Positions 38,744 to 48,613 of a DNA stretch of 64,000 nt are shown piece by piece. A program made the position numbers and the translations under genes. Position 1 is the stretch's first letter. Every line of letters starts with the position of its first letter. Below the pieces are notes generated by a model. The model was given only the letters and a program-made list of their open reading frames with translations. It searched no databases and was not told the DNA's origin. This DNA comes from Candidatus Bathyarchaeota archaeon (GTDB lineage Archaea > Thermoproteota > Bathyarchaeia > Bathyarchaeales > Bathycorpusculaceae): assembly GCA_003151735.1 (NCBI GenBank), contig PLYI01000065.1, positions 31,473 through 95,472 of the forward strand. Reading direction: 5' to 3'.

Positions 38744-38901
38744 GCAAACTTCGCAAATACAATCTATTACACAACCATAAGACTATTTCGAAAACAAAAC
38801 CAAAAAATCGTCAGCCGCACGCAATCAAACGCGGAAAAATACGTAAAAGTTAGTGTTTGCCTTTTTCTTTATAACCAACTTTTCAGTTACTTTACTGTTG
38901 G

Positions 38902-40176
38902 TTGCTTGTTTTGAGAGATAGAGGCCTACTTTGGCTAAAGCTTCACCGCGATTTAGTAGCTTTAGTTCTAAGTGTATTGGTGCAGATTCCTCTGGCAGTT
39001 TTTCTGGGGCACTACTTCGATGAACGAGCCTTCATGGATACTGGCTATCTTGTTGCCTCAGGATTCAACCCCTATGCATCACATGTAATCACGGTGTTCC
39101 CTAACCCTGATCTAATAGGTGTAAATCCAATAATTGGGTACGCGCCACTTTGGGCGTTGGTTTTGGGCGGAATTTACCGTTTAACCTACAATCTTATACC
39201 TAACATTTTTCTCTACAACTTCGCCGTAAAAATCCCAATAATCGCCAGCAACATCGCCTTAGCATACGCAACCAAAAATATTATGCAACGACTAAACATG
39301 CCTCCGAAAAGGATTCAGTTTGCATGGCTCTTTTTGCTGTTTAACCCCTTTACGCTGCTTACAACTACTGCGTGGGGAGAAGTTGACACAATAATAGCCC
39401 TTCTAAGTGTCGTCTCGCTTTATCTTTTGAGCAAAGGCATGATTGTAAAAAGTTCAATACTGCTTTCATTGAGCTTTGTTCTAAAACCCATTTCTCTGCC
39501 ATTAATCGGGCTGCCGCTTTTTTTTTCAACCCAAAAAAACCGACGAAAAAACGCCTTCTACATCCTAATTTTAATTGCCTTTGTAGTGGGACTTTGGCTT
39601 TTGCCATTTAACCTGTTCGGATGGATGGAGCCATCGTCACCCAGCAACCTAACTTCCTATTTTAGAATGGCTGGCGGAATAACCCTCTTCAATATAGTTG
39701 AACTCTTCCAAAAAGCCGCCACCCTACCTGCGGGGTTGTGGTTCTTAGGGTATCTTTGGGTACCTGCTTTGTTTGCAGGATTCTACTTTGTTTACCGTAA
39801 TCCACCAAAAACCATGGAGAAGCTGGCGGAGAGCGCTGTTTTGTTCCTGTTTATTTTTTTCCTCACACGTTCGTGGACGTCTGAGCCAAACATCAACATG
39901 GTTTTTCCCTTTTTGCTAATACTTTATGGAGCTGGAAAGATAGATAAGAAAGCCGTCCACCTTGCATGGATAATCCCATTCGTCTTTTTATTTTTGAATT
40001 ACGCTTTTCCCCAGCTTTTCTTTCTTATCTACCCACAAATTATTCCGGCATTAGGAACTTTAGATTTGCAGATAGGCACAGCGCGGCTTATCGCCCGATT
40101 TGTGGTAACCCTGGTATGGTACATTTTTGGGGTAACTCTTCTGTATCGAGTGTTTTCTAAGAACAAGGGCGGCTAG
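38902..40176 (+). CDS. Membrane glycosyltransferase-like protein (GT-C-like)
   Basis: Multi-TM, early acidic loop (GHYFDERAFMDTGYLVASGFNPYASH). Confidence 0.7.
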   Translation: MLVLRDRGLLWLKLHRDLVALVLSVLVQIPLAVFLGHYFDERAFMDTGYLVASGFNPYASHVITVFPNPDLIGVNPIIGYAPLWALVLGGIYRLTYNLIPNIFLYNFAVKIPIIASNIALAYATKNIMQRLNMPPKRIQFAWLFLLFNPFTLLTTTAWGEVDTIIALLSVVSLYLLSKGMIVKSSILLSLSFVLKPISLPLIGLPLFFSTQKNRRKNAFYILILIAFVVGLWLLPFNLFGWMEPSSPSNLTSYFRMAGGITLFNIVELFQKAATLPAGLWFLGYLWVPALFAGFYFVYRNPPKTMEKLAESAVLFLFIFFLTRSWTSEPNINMVFPFLLILYGAGKIDKKAVHLAWIIPFVFLFLNYAFPQLFFLIYPQIIPALGTLDLQIGTARLIARFVVTLVWYIFGVTLLYRVFSKNKGG

Positions 40177-41264
40177 CGTTTGTCTATGACAACAAAGCCC
40201 TTCTGTTTAAAGGAGAGAACCCATGAAAAACTCTCAATAACCCCAATCAAAGGTATCGTAACTACAAACCACCATTTATTTGACTTAAACACGCCGTAAC
40301 AATACAGAAGCCAATATGCTATTCCGCCGGGTAACGCTGGCCACATAGGACCCCACATTGGCCAAAGAAACGCAAACGCCCAGGAACCAAAAAACCCTAG
40401 CGCCCAAAAAGAAACACGGGTACCCACAATTACCTTCATGGACGGAGATGCATTTTTTAGCTCAAGAGAGATGCCTTTAAACCATCTGCTTCTTTGCCGC
40501 ATCAGGTCGTGGAGGCTGTTTGGCGATTTTAACGAAACTTTGGTTTTGCTCTGCCATGTTCTATAGTTTCTTTTGGTTAATTCGGATGCAAAATGGAAAT
40601 CTTCCGTTATGGTGTTGTAGTTGTATCCTACTTCTTTTAGGACTTCACCTTTTGCACATAGCAGTTCTCCATGAAAACCGACAAGTGGTCTTCCAAGCAA
40701 TCCAGTGAAAAACCTGAAAACCGTTAAATCGTCATATACCCTTATGGAATCCATGATGTAGGTGAAGGTGCTTTTGCCTTTTCGCATAACCAGCACAGGA
40801 TTCATTGCTACGTATCCCTGTTTGTCGTAGTATGGGATTTCATACAGAAACTCGGTATCCAAAATTATGTTGTCATCATCTACAAAGCCATACCACATGT
40901 TATTTTGCACATGTGTTTCAATGAAATAATTTATGGCGCGTCCCTTAGCAACTAGATTTTGCTTATACGTTTTTGGGACAACAACAAGGTCAAAGCCTGA
41001 AAGTTCAGGAATCATCTCTGCCTCTTCATCAACTAACACATAAAATTTTAATTTTAACTTCCTAACGTTATCAATTGTTTCAAGCAGGCTGTTTCGGACT
41101 TTTGGGCTTGCAATGCTAACGATGACAATTTCCACGTTTTTGGCTGGTTCCTTAGCCTTCTTAGGTTTGTAAGTTAGACCTACAACGCCTAAAATACTCC
41201 AAACTAGAAACATTGACCAGCAAACAAACGCTATTATTCTTAACACTTCAAAGATTTCCAGCAA
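40173..41264 (-). CDS. Family 2 glycosyltransferase with TM segments
   Basis: GFVDDDNIILDTEF (DXD), ITEDFHFASELTKRNYRTW...RQRSRWFKG motifs. Confidence 0.88.
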   Translation of the reverse strand: MLEIFEVLRIIAFVCWSMFLVWSILGVVGLTYKPKKAKEPAKNVEIVIVSIASPKVRNSLLETIDNVRKLKLKFYVLVDEEAEMIPELSGFDLVVVPKTYKQNLVAKGRAINYFIETHVQNNMWYGFVDDDNIILDTEFLYEIPYYDKQGYVAMNPVLVMRKGKSTFTYIMDSIRVYDDLTVFRFFTGLLGRPLVGFHGELLCAKGEVLKEVGYNYNTITEDFHFASELTKRNYRTWQSKTKVSLKSPNSLHDLMRQRSRWFKGISLELKNASPSMKVIVGTRVSFWALGFFGSWAFAFLWPMWGPMWPALPGGIAYWLLYCYGVFKSNKWWFVVTIPLIGVIESFSWVLSFKQKGFVVIDKR

Positions 41265-41417
41265 AAACTATTTCCTCTTCACCGTAACAATCAATTGGCG
41301 AGCAGTATGAAAAGCACAGACGTAAGCCTTAATTTAATCAGGCAACATATAATTTAAACGCTATGTATCAACAGTCTAAGTATACAAGTGAAGTGCTAAG
41401 CTCCTTTTGAATCTAGC

Positions 41418-42323
41418 ATGGGAACGGTCAATTCTTTATTTAATTTTAAGGTGTCAAATGTGAATTGTTATGAGATAATCGAACAGGTAGATAAAGAGCC
41501 TATTACCTTACATTTGACCGACCGCTTATCTGTTCGGCTCTACAAGGACTGCCGCCCCAATTGTTTGGAGACTGGAGAGCTCCAAAAGGGGCTTGTTTTG
41601 TTGCTTGATGGACAAGAGTTGATTGAGGAAGGGATTGGCTTTGGCGTTCCAGTTGTTAAATACGAAGATAAAACATTTTTTTCCAGCAAAGCATATGTTT
41701 CAATCAAAAAAATCGGTTCCAACTACACGTTAACTAAAGTTTACACTTTAGACACAGTTTCACTAAAAAAGTTCGGAAGCTCATCCTACATAGATGACGG
41801 CTTGTACTCTACATTAAGAAAAACATTCCAAAGACTGTACCTTAAACACAAAAAATTAACCCCTCTCTTCAACAAAGTCATGGAACTAAGAGACCTTGCA
41901 AAAATAACCACCGAGTTCATAACTGTTAAACCCCGAGGAACCGTGACAATCAACTATCGCTTTGAACCAGCTGCCATTAACGTTCAAGCTGACTTTTCAA
42001 AGGTAGCTCTAAACAAGTGCCGTGAAGTTTTAGTTTTAAACGAGCAGGGCTCCAGCGTCTTCCAAAGATACGTTGATTCAAGCGGGCTGGATCTTCTCGG
42101 TAACAGGATCGGCGCATGGGAAACCGTTACGGCGAATCAGGCGTCTTTGCAGAGTAGGAGCGGGAGAATTTCTTTTAGCTTACAGAATGATGGCGCTGCT
42201 ATGTTTTTTAGAGGTTTTGAAAGAGCGAGGAAGCGGTTTTCATGGGCGGGTTTGAGTTATTCTATGCTACCGAACAATGGCGTTTTTGATTACTCGATCG
42301 GGTTAAGTTTCAATGCGAAGTAA
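41418..42323 (+). CDS. Hypothetical protein
   Basis: 301 aa ORF, no recognised motif. Confidence 0.7.
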   Translation: MGTVNSLFNFKVSNVNCYEIIEQVDKEPITLHLTDRLSVRLYKDCRPNCLETGELQKGLVLLLDGQELIEEGIGFGVPVVKYEDKTFFSSKAYVSIKKIGSNYTLTKVYTLDTVSLKKFGSSSYIDDGLYSTLRKTFQRLYLKHKKLTPLFNKVMELRDLAKITTEFITVKPRGTVTINYRFEPAAINVQADFSKVALNKCREVLVLNEQGSSVFQRYVDSSGLDLLGNRIGAWETVTANQASLQSRSGRISFSLQNDGAAMFFRGFERARKRFSWAGLSYSMLPNNGVFDYSIGLSFNAK

Positions 42324-42419
42324 TCTTAGTGCTCGTGTGCCTTTGAAGATTAATTGGCATTTCAGAGAATGATTATTTAGTTGATATTTTACATAAAAAT
42401 AGACATTTGACCAATATTT

Positions 42420-44135
42420 TTGGTGTTTATTCGAAAGTCTTTTATGTATTTCACATCAATAATTGTTCGGGGGATAACGATAGCGAATTCTATCAATGTT
42501 GCCCAGTCAAAGGCAAATGAGCAGACGCCCCACATAATTCATTCTTTACAACCACCTTCTAGAATAAAAAGATCGGTTGATGAAAGCAAAAAATTTCTTG
42601 AAGAATTAGGTTTAAACAGTGAACAATTTAAAATTCTAGTTAACTGTCTTCCACAAGCCGTAGCCGTTTATAGAATGGTTTACGACCGAAAAGGCAAGCC
42701 CATTGATTATATTCTTCTGATAAGCAACAAGGCATATGACCAAATTCATCCCTTTAAAATGAAGCGGATAGGAAAAAAAGCAACCGGGCTCAACCCTGAA
42801 CTGAAAAGGGACTCAATGGATTGGATAAGAATTTATGGGGAAGTTGCAACAACAGGCATATCAAAGACTTTTGAAATCTGTCGCAAGCCAGAGGATAAAT
42901 GGTATCAAATCTACGTTTACAGCCCAAAAAAGAGCTTTTTTATAGCAATCTTTATGGATATAACCGAGGAAAAAAAGAGAGCCGCGCGGGAACTTGAGGA
43001 GCAAAAAAAATCCGAGGAGCAACTTAGGTTTTCAGAAAAAAGGTACCGTCGTCTCTACGAGACAACACAAGACGGAATCATGGCGCGAGATATACAGGGA
43101 AAAATGATTGATTGCAACATAGCATACGCCAAAATGCTCGGTTACTCAAGAAAAGAACTTAGAAACATGTCCATTAAACAGTTGTTGCCTGAGAAATGGT
43201 TTGAACAAAGAGAAAAAATCGTTAAAAAAGTCCTGCAAACCGGCCACTCCTTCGTGTTTGAGAGGGAATACAAGCGGAAAGACGGCTCGGTTTTTCCAGC
43301 CTCTGTTAGAACTTGGCGCTTAACTGATGGAAAAGGCAAAGTTGTAGGAATATGGTCCATTGTCCGAGATATCACCGAACAAAAAGAACATCAGAAGAAC
43401 CTTGAGGTACAGACGGACTACCTAAAAAAAGTAGTCGAAGATCGAACAAAACAACTTAAAAACTCTGAGCGTCTTGTGGCTATTGGTCAAACCGCAGGCA
43501 TGGTTGGCCACGACCTTCGCAATCCATTGCAAACTGTAATTGGCGAATTGTACTTGGCGAAAGGCGAAGTTAAATCACTCGGAGAAAGCGAAGTTAAAAG
43601 CAACCTGCAAGAGAGCATTCAGGCAATAGAAGAGCAAGCCGTTTACATGGATAAGATTGTTTCTGACTTGCAAGCTTTCGTGCAACCAGTTAAGATCGAT
43701 AAGAAACCAATCAACCTAAAAGAACTCGTGACTAACGTTTTGGCGTCAGTCGCCACACCAAAAAAAATTACGGTACGAACCCAAATCGGAGATAATTTTC
43801 CCCAGATAAAAGCTGACCTCCATCTCCTAAAACGTGTTTTAATCAACCTTGTAACTAACTCTGTGCAAGCTATGCCAGACGGCGGCAAATTAACCTTAAC
43901 TGGACAAGTTAACCCTGAAGGCCAAGTTTCTGTAACAATTCAAGATACGGGCGTTGGAATTGCTGAAGCGATAAAAAGCCAAATTTTCACTCCTCTTTTC
44001 ACAACTAAGCCGCGTGGACAAGGCTTCGGGTTAGCGGTGTGCAAACGAGTTATTGAAGCGCACGGCGGCACCATCAGCTTTGAAAGCGCCGAGGGAAAAG
44101 GAGCAAAATTCTCAATTCAGTTTCCAGCCAACTAA
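42420..44135 (+). CDS. PAS-domain sensor histidine kinase
   Basis: Two PAS-like modules, H-box GMVGHDLRNPLQTV, N-box LVTNSVQAM, DTGVGI. Confidence 0.92.
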   Translation: MVFIRKSFMYFTSIIVRGITIANSINVAQSKANEQTPHIIHSLQPPSRIKRSVDESKKFLEELGLNSEQFKILVNCLPQAVAVYRMVYDRKGKPIDYILLISNKAYDQIHPFKMKRIGKKATGLNPELKRDSMDWIRIYGEVATTGISKTFEICRKPEDKWYQIYVYSPKKSFFIAIFMDITEEKKRAARELEEQKKSEEQLRFSEKRYRRLYETTQDGIMARDIQGKMIDCNIAYAKMLGYSRKELRNMSIKQLLPEKWFEQREKIVKKVLQTGHSFVFEREYKRKDGSVFPASVRTWRLTDGKGKVVGIWSIVRDITEQKEHQKNLEVQTDYLKKVVEDRTKQLKNSERLVAIGQTAGMVGHDLRNPLQTVIGELYLAKGEVKSLGESEVKSNLQESIQAIEEQAVYMDKIVSDLQAFVQPVKIDKKPINLKELVTNVLASVATPKKITVRTQIGDNFPQIKADLHLLKRVLINLVTNSVQAMPDGGKLTLTGQVNPEGQVSVTIQDTGVGIAEAIKSQIFTPLFTTKPRGQGFGLAVCKRVIEAHGGTISFESAEGKGAKFSIQFPAN

Positions 44136-44437
44136 GGCTCAACCATTTCCTTCTGTACCGGAGACCCCTTCAATCTTTGCCGTAGGCTGTAAATAAACGC
44201 GATAAACCAGAAAGCAACAGTTGCCCAGCCCAATGCGAATCCAACGACATTTCCTAAAAGATAGTAAGCTACTTCAAACCCAACGATGGAGACAAACGTT
44301 AAAAATGAACCTACAATGCTGTAGCCGCGGAGACCCTTTCTATTTTTAACAACTGCCCTTAGCATCAAAAGTAAAGCGATGAAATTAATAATGCTTGCAA
44401 AATCCAGTACCAAATTAGCTAAAGCAATAGCGTTCAT
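44132..44437 (-). CDS. Small membrane protein
   Basis: 101 aa with three hydrophobic segments. Confidence 0.65.
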   Translation of the reverse strand: MNAIALANLVLDFASIINFIALLLMLRAVVKNRKGLRGYSIVGSFLTFVSIVGFEVAYYLLGNVVGFALGWATVAFWFIAFIYSLRQRLKGSPVQKEMVEP

Positions 44438-44575
44438 TTACCATGTTCCTAAAGCCAAAAACGGTTTGCCGCAACTTAAGACTATCGCAGGGCACAAGCT
44501 CTTGAACGTAAATCACCTTAAATTCCATCATAGCCATGTCTCTGTAATCCGCGAAGGAGGAGGTGAATAAAAGAA

Positions 44576-44689
44576 TTGATTTCGCGAGATTGCGATGGCT
44601 GCGAAATGCAACGGACATGCATTAAACGGTTCAGCAAAGTTCCTTTATGCGGTAAAGTTTACTGCCCAGACGAACAAGACATTTATTAG
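44576..44689 (+). CDS. 37-aa Cys-rich microprotein (TTG start), not in ORF track
   Basis: Translation LISRDCDGCEMQRTCIKRFSKVPLCGKVYCPDEQDIY*; strong SD-like GGAGGAGGTG upstream of TTG. Confidence 0.55.
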   Translation: MISRDCDGCEMQRTCIKRFSKVPLCGKVYCPDEQDIY

Positions 44690-44908
44690 ACAACGCAAGC
44701 CAAGTGCAATAGCAGAAAAAATAAGAATAGCCTAAGTATTCTTTCACTATCTTTTTTGGTCTGCTTTCAAGAAAAAACTTGTCAAAGACCGAATTTCTGA
44801 GGTTTTTTAGAATCTTTTTAGCCTGGAAAAATAAAATATGGGCTTGTTTTGGGGGAAAGTTAAAAAACCATAAATGCTCTAAAAGTAGCTATAGAATGGG
44901 GCGATTCA

Positions 44909-45586
44909 GTGAAGTCACTTAAAATATTTGTTGCTATATCCGTTATTGTTATTGCCTTTTTATGCAGCGGTTTTGTTGCTGCTCTAACTCAAGATCAAGG
45001 AACGGCAAGAGCGTTGTTTACAACCGAGATACTGCAGGCAGGTCAACCGGCAACAGCCTCCATTTTCTTCGGCAGCCTCGCTAGCGATCCAGTGACAGTA
45101 ACGGCTGTTAGTTTACATTTCGACTGGATGCCCACCGGCCAAGTTGTAGGTTACCAGTTAACTACTCCAGTAACCATTGAAAGCAACGGCACCCACTTAT
45201 TTGACGCAATGCAGGTTCAAATTCCATTAACCGTAACTTCTGGCATGCATACATATACTATCGGCATAGATGGAACAGAAAGCGGCGCGACTTTCTCATG
45301 GGATTCTCCAACCCTAAACATAGACGTTGCCGGTGGAACTGGTAACGTTACTGCTACGCCTACGCCGTCAAACACAAACTCAGGAGGACAGCCAACAGAA
45401 CAAACAAACCTTCTACTTTATGGAGCAACTGCAGCAGTCGTCGTCATCATTGCCATATTAATAATAGTTTTCATGATACGGAAAAAACGAACACAGCCCA
45501 AATCAACAACTAAACAAAGCACAAGCCAACCTGAGACGTCCAGTCCAGAAAAGAAGCCTAACCCAGAGCAAGACTTCAATATTTAA
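44909..45586 (+). CDS. Secreted/surface protein with C-terminal TM anchor
   Basis: Signal-like N-terminus; TATPTPSNTNSGG linker, terminal TM and basic tail. Confidence 0.75.
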   Translation: MKSLKIFVAISVIVIAFLCSGFVAALTQDQGTARALFTTEILQAGQPATASIFFGSLASDPVTVTAVSLHFDWMPTGQVVGYQLTTPVTIESNGTHLFDAMQVQIPLTVTSGMHTYTIGIDGTESGATFSWDSPTLNIDVAGGTGNVTATPTPSNTNSGGQPTEQTNLLLYGATAAVVVIIAILIIVFMIRKKRTQPKSTTKQSTSQPETSSPEKKPNPEQDFNI

Positions 45587-45752
45587 TTCAATCATCAAAA
45601 CTTTCATCGATTAAACTAGGTAGCAACCTACCTCATTAAATCTAAATTGCTTAAAATGCGTGAAGCATTGAGCATAAAATCCATCCCCTATAGAGATATG
45701 CAGATGGCTTGCGAATTAAAGGGTTTCCAAGAAAACCTAATTGAGAATTTGG

Positions 45753-45827
45753 TGGACGAGGCGGGATTTGAACCCGCGACCTCCACGATGCCAACGTGGC
45801 GATCATGCCAGACTGATCTACTCGCCC
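45753..45827 (-). tRNA. tRNA-Ala(GGC)
   Basis: GGGCGAG/CTCGTCC acceptor with G3:U70, CCACG-TTGGCAT-CGTGG anticodon arm, A73 and encoded CCA. Confidence 0.95.
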
Positions 45828-46010
45828 AAAGCATCTGGCTTCTGAAAGTTACCCCTCCTCGTTTAATAAGCGTTTCTTAAAGAGTCACCTGAAGCAATCA
45901 AAAAAGCATCCCCTAACGTTTTGCCAAAGCTGTTTGCGTAAAGAAATGAATTATGCGGTTTAATTTAGAAATTGCCAAAAAACGGTTACTTGCTTTCCGA
46001 TGTTACAAAC

Positions 46011-46148
46011 CTACCAGCAAGTTACGAGGCAAACGTCAAGGCAAGCTTCTGGAAGTGCGAGTTTGTGAGACATTCGGTGTTCTCTTAATTCTTCAGGATT
46101 GGAAAACTCCGCTAAACAGGTTGGGCACTTCAATTTTAGGCGCGTCAT
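46011..46148 (-). CDS. Small C2H2 zinc-finger protein (~45 aa)
   Basis: MTRLKLKCPTCLAEFSNPEELREHRMSHKLALPEACLDVCLVTCW: Cx2Cx12Hx4H. Confidence 0.55.
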   Translation of the reverse strand: MTRLKLKCPTCLAEFSNPEELREHRMSHKLALPEACLDVCLVTCW

Positions 46149-46380
46149 AAAACCCCAAAAAACAAGTAAAAAAACGTGTGATATACGGATTTGTGGTTGC
46201 AGCAATGATGCTACAATGAGTTCTTGTTGAGAAATAAAGAATGAACAGAAAACAGGAGCTTAAAGGCTCACGGTGTAGTTTTTAGGCTTTTTTGGGCTTA
46301 AATTCCGTTTTCATCCGTTTATGCGGCGTAGCTTTTTATAAGGCAAACGCAAATAGAAAAGCCAAGCAAGGTGCAAAAGA

Positions 46381-47439
46381 ATGCCCAAAGTTAAAGTAGC
46401 ATTAATCGGCGTTGGAAACTGCGCATCATCATTTATTCAAGGCATCCAATACTATGGAAAACTTGAGAAACCAGCAGACCAGGTTGGATTGCGTAACCCA
46501 GTTTTGGCTGGACTCAGCCCCAAAGACATAGAGGTTGTCGCAGCGTTTGACGTGGATGACCGTAAGGTTGGAAAAGACCTCTCTGAAGCCATTTTTGCCC
46601 AGCCAAACAACGCGCCAAAAGTCTCCAACATTTCATATATGGGTGTTAAAGTTAACAAGGGACCGCTGTTGGATGGAGTGGGAAAATCCACCAAAGCCAT
46701 CATTAAAGTCAGCGCTGCACCAGATGCTGACGTAGCCAAAGTTCTCAAGGCTGCAGGCGCCGAAGTTCTAGTTAATTTGCTTCCAAGCGGAGCCACAAAA
46801 GCCACCCAATACTACGCAGAACAAGCCCTCGCGGCTGGATGCGCCTTCGTTAATGCTACACCAACCTTCATAGCCAGCGACCCCGCCTGGGCAAAAAAGT
46901 TTGAGGGTGCAAAGCTTCCGCTGGTTGGCGACGATTTAGTTGACCAAGTTGGTTCAACCACACTTCACAAAACTCTGCTTAAGCTGCTTTCAGACAACGG
47001 AGTGAAAATCAACGAGACATATCAGCTTGATGTGGGCGGAGGAACAGAATCCGTGGATACTCTTGACCGTAGCCGAGATGCAAAACGCACCATAAAAACA
47101 GAGTCCGTAGCCGCGTCAATCCCCTACAAAGCCGATATCGTTGCTGGCTCAACCGACTATGTGGATTTTCTGCAGAATAAACGTGACAGTTACTTCTGGA
47201 TAAGCGGCGTCTACTTCTGCAATGCCCCAATGAACATTGACTTGAAATTCCAAACAGTTGATGCGCCTAATGCTGGCAGTGTGCTCTTTGATGTGGTGAG
47301 AGCTGTAAAATTGGCTTTGACCAGGAAAGTTAAGGGTGCAGTGGAGCCAGTTTGCGCTTACGGGTTTAAGCGTCCACCGCAGATGGTTTCGCTTGAAGCT
47401 GCAGAAAAAGAATTCGCGAAATTCGTTTCTGCAACCTAA
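46381..47439 (+). CDS. Myo-inositol-1-phosphate synthase
   Basis: ALIGVGNCASSFIQGIQYY...DVGGGTESVDTLDRSRDAKRTIKTESV. Confidence 0.93.
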   Translation: MPKVKVALIGVGNCASSFIQGIQYYGKLEKPADQVGLRNPVLAGLSPKDIEVVAAFDVDDRKVGKDLSEAIFAQPNNAPKVSNISYMGVKVNKGPLLDGVGKSTKAIIKVSAAPDADVAKVLKAAGAEVLVNLLPSGATKATQYYAEQALAAGCAFVNATPTFIASDPAWAKKFEGAKLPLVGDDLVDQVGSTTLHKTLLKLLSDNGVKINETYQLDVGGGTESVDTLDRSRDAKRTIKTESVAASIPYKADIVAGSTDYVDFLQNKRDSYFWISGVYFCNAPMNIDLKFQTVDAPNAGSVLFDVVRAVKLALTRKVKGAVEPVCAYGFKRPPQMVSLEAAEKEFAKFVSAT

Positions 47440-48563
47440 AGTTTTTCTAATTCGTCAATTATTTTTTCTTTTACCCCGTTCTTCTCTAGGGTGTTTTTTA
47501 GGTGGTTTATGACTTCAACAGGCGTAGGGTCAACTCCATGCAGCACCGCCAAGTACACGCTTGTGAAATCGCCGATTACTACTGTTGAAACCATCTTTGC
47601 CAGCGTGCTGTTTCCTTGCGTTTGAATCTCAAAGATTTTGAGGCCAGCTTGAGTCATAATTTGCTTGGTAGTTTCAATTCTGCTTTTGATTCCTACAGGT
47701 TCGTCTTTGTCTCGGATAAGTATAACTGAGAAGCACCAGCTACCTCTCCAACCCACGGTCTCGTTATGATTAAGCTCTGGAAAATACTCCCATTTTGCAG
47801 GAACCTTGCCGTTCTCGTTAAATTGCTGCTTAAAACGTTGCGCAACACTGCGGTAAAAACCAAAACCGTACACAACTGGAACCGTGTCGCCGATGTTTTG
47901 CGCCAAAGTTTTAGCAAGGTTTTCCTTTGATGGTTTCTGGGGACCGTTCTCTGTGCTTATTTTTTCCAGAAGCGTTACCGCTTCATTTAATTCTTTAGTT
48001 ACGCCCGAAACTAAACCTGCCTTTTCCAAGTAAAAAAGCAATGGAGCCAGTAGATATGGCGAAGCTGCACGCGGAGGCATGCCGCTGGGAACCTGAAGAT
48101 ACGGCACTTTGTGTTTTTGCGCGTATTTGATGAGTGCGCCGCCACTGCTTATGCAGAAAATCATGCATTTACGTTTTAATGCGTCAAGAAAACTGCTCAG
48201 GGTTTCTTCTGTATCGCCTGAGTAACTAGTGATTAAGGCGAGAGTTTTTTTCCCGGCGTATGATGGTAGGTTGTATTCTCGGCTGACTTCAATGGGCACT
48301 GAAAGCTGGTTTTTTGCCCAGTCTTTGAGTAAGTCGCCGCCGATGGCTGAACCGCCTAAACCAGCGACTATGATGTTGTCGGGTTTAGGGTAGTTTACCT
48401 TGATTTTCGCTGCTAACTCAGCGGCTTTTCTGTAATGTTTAGGTGAATCTATGGAAAAATTTAGCATTCCACTTTTGTCAATAGAACTTATTTTTTGGGG
48501 GTTGTCTAAAACGGCAGTTACCAAACAGTAGTCCTCCAAATAACACGCAGTTTTATATCTCAT
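47436..48563 (-). CDS. Bifunctional phosphoglucose/phosphomannose isomerase
   Basis: VAGLGGSAIGGDLL, SYSGDTEET, FPELNHNE motifs. Confidence 0.93.
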   Translation of the reverse strand: MRYKTACYLEDYCLVTAVLDNPQKISSIDKSGMLNFSIDSPKHYRKAAELAAKIKVNYPKPDNIIVAGLGGSAIGGDLLKDWAKNQLSVPIEVSREYNLPSYAGKKTLALITSYSGDTEETLSSFLDALKRKCMIFCISSGGALIKYAQKHKVPYLQVPSGMPPRAASPYLLAPLLFYLEKAGLVSGVTKELNEAVTLLEKISTENGPQKPSKENLAKTLAQNIGDTVPVVYGFGFYRSVAQRFKQQFNENGKVPAKWEYFPELNHNETVGWRGSWCFSVILIRDKDEPVGIKSRIETTKQIMTQAGLKIFEIQTQGNSTLAKMVSTVVIGDFTSVYLAVLHGVDPTPVEVINHLKNTLEKNGVKEKIIDELEKL

Positions 48564-48613
48564 CTCTACCTTTTAAGCACAACGTAGACAACAAGCATCA
48601 AGAGGCAAATGCA

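Noticed and set aside
45647-45880. 77-aa ORF across tRNA-Ala
   Set aside because: Overlaps a confident tRNA gene; the apparent peptide is the antisense of the tRNA.
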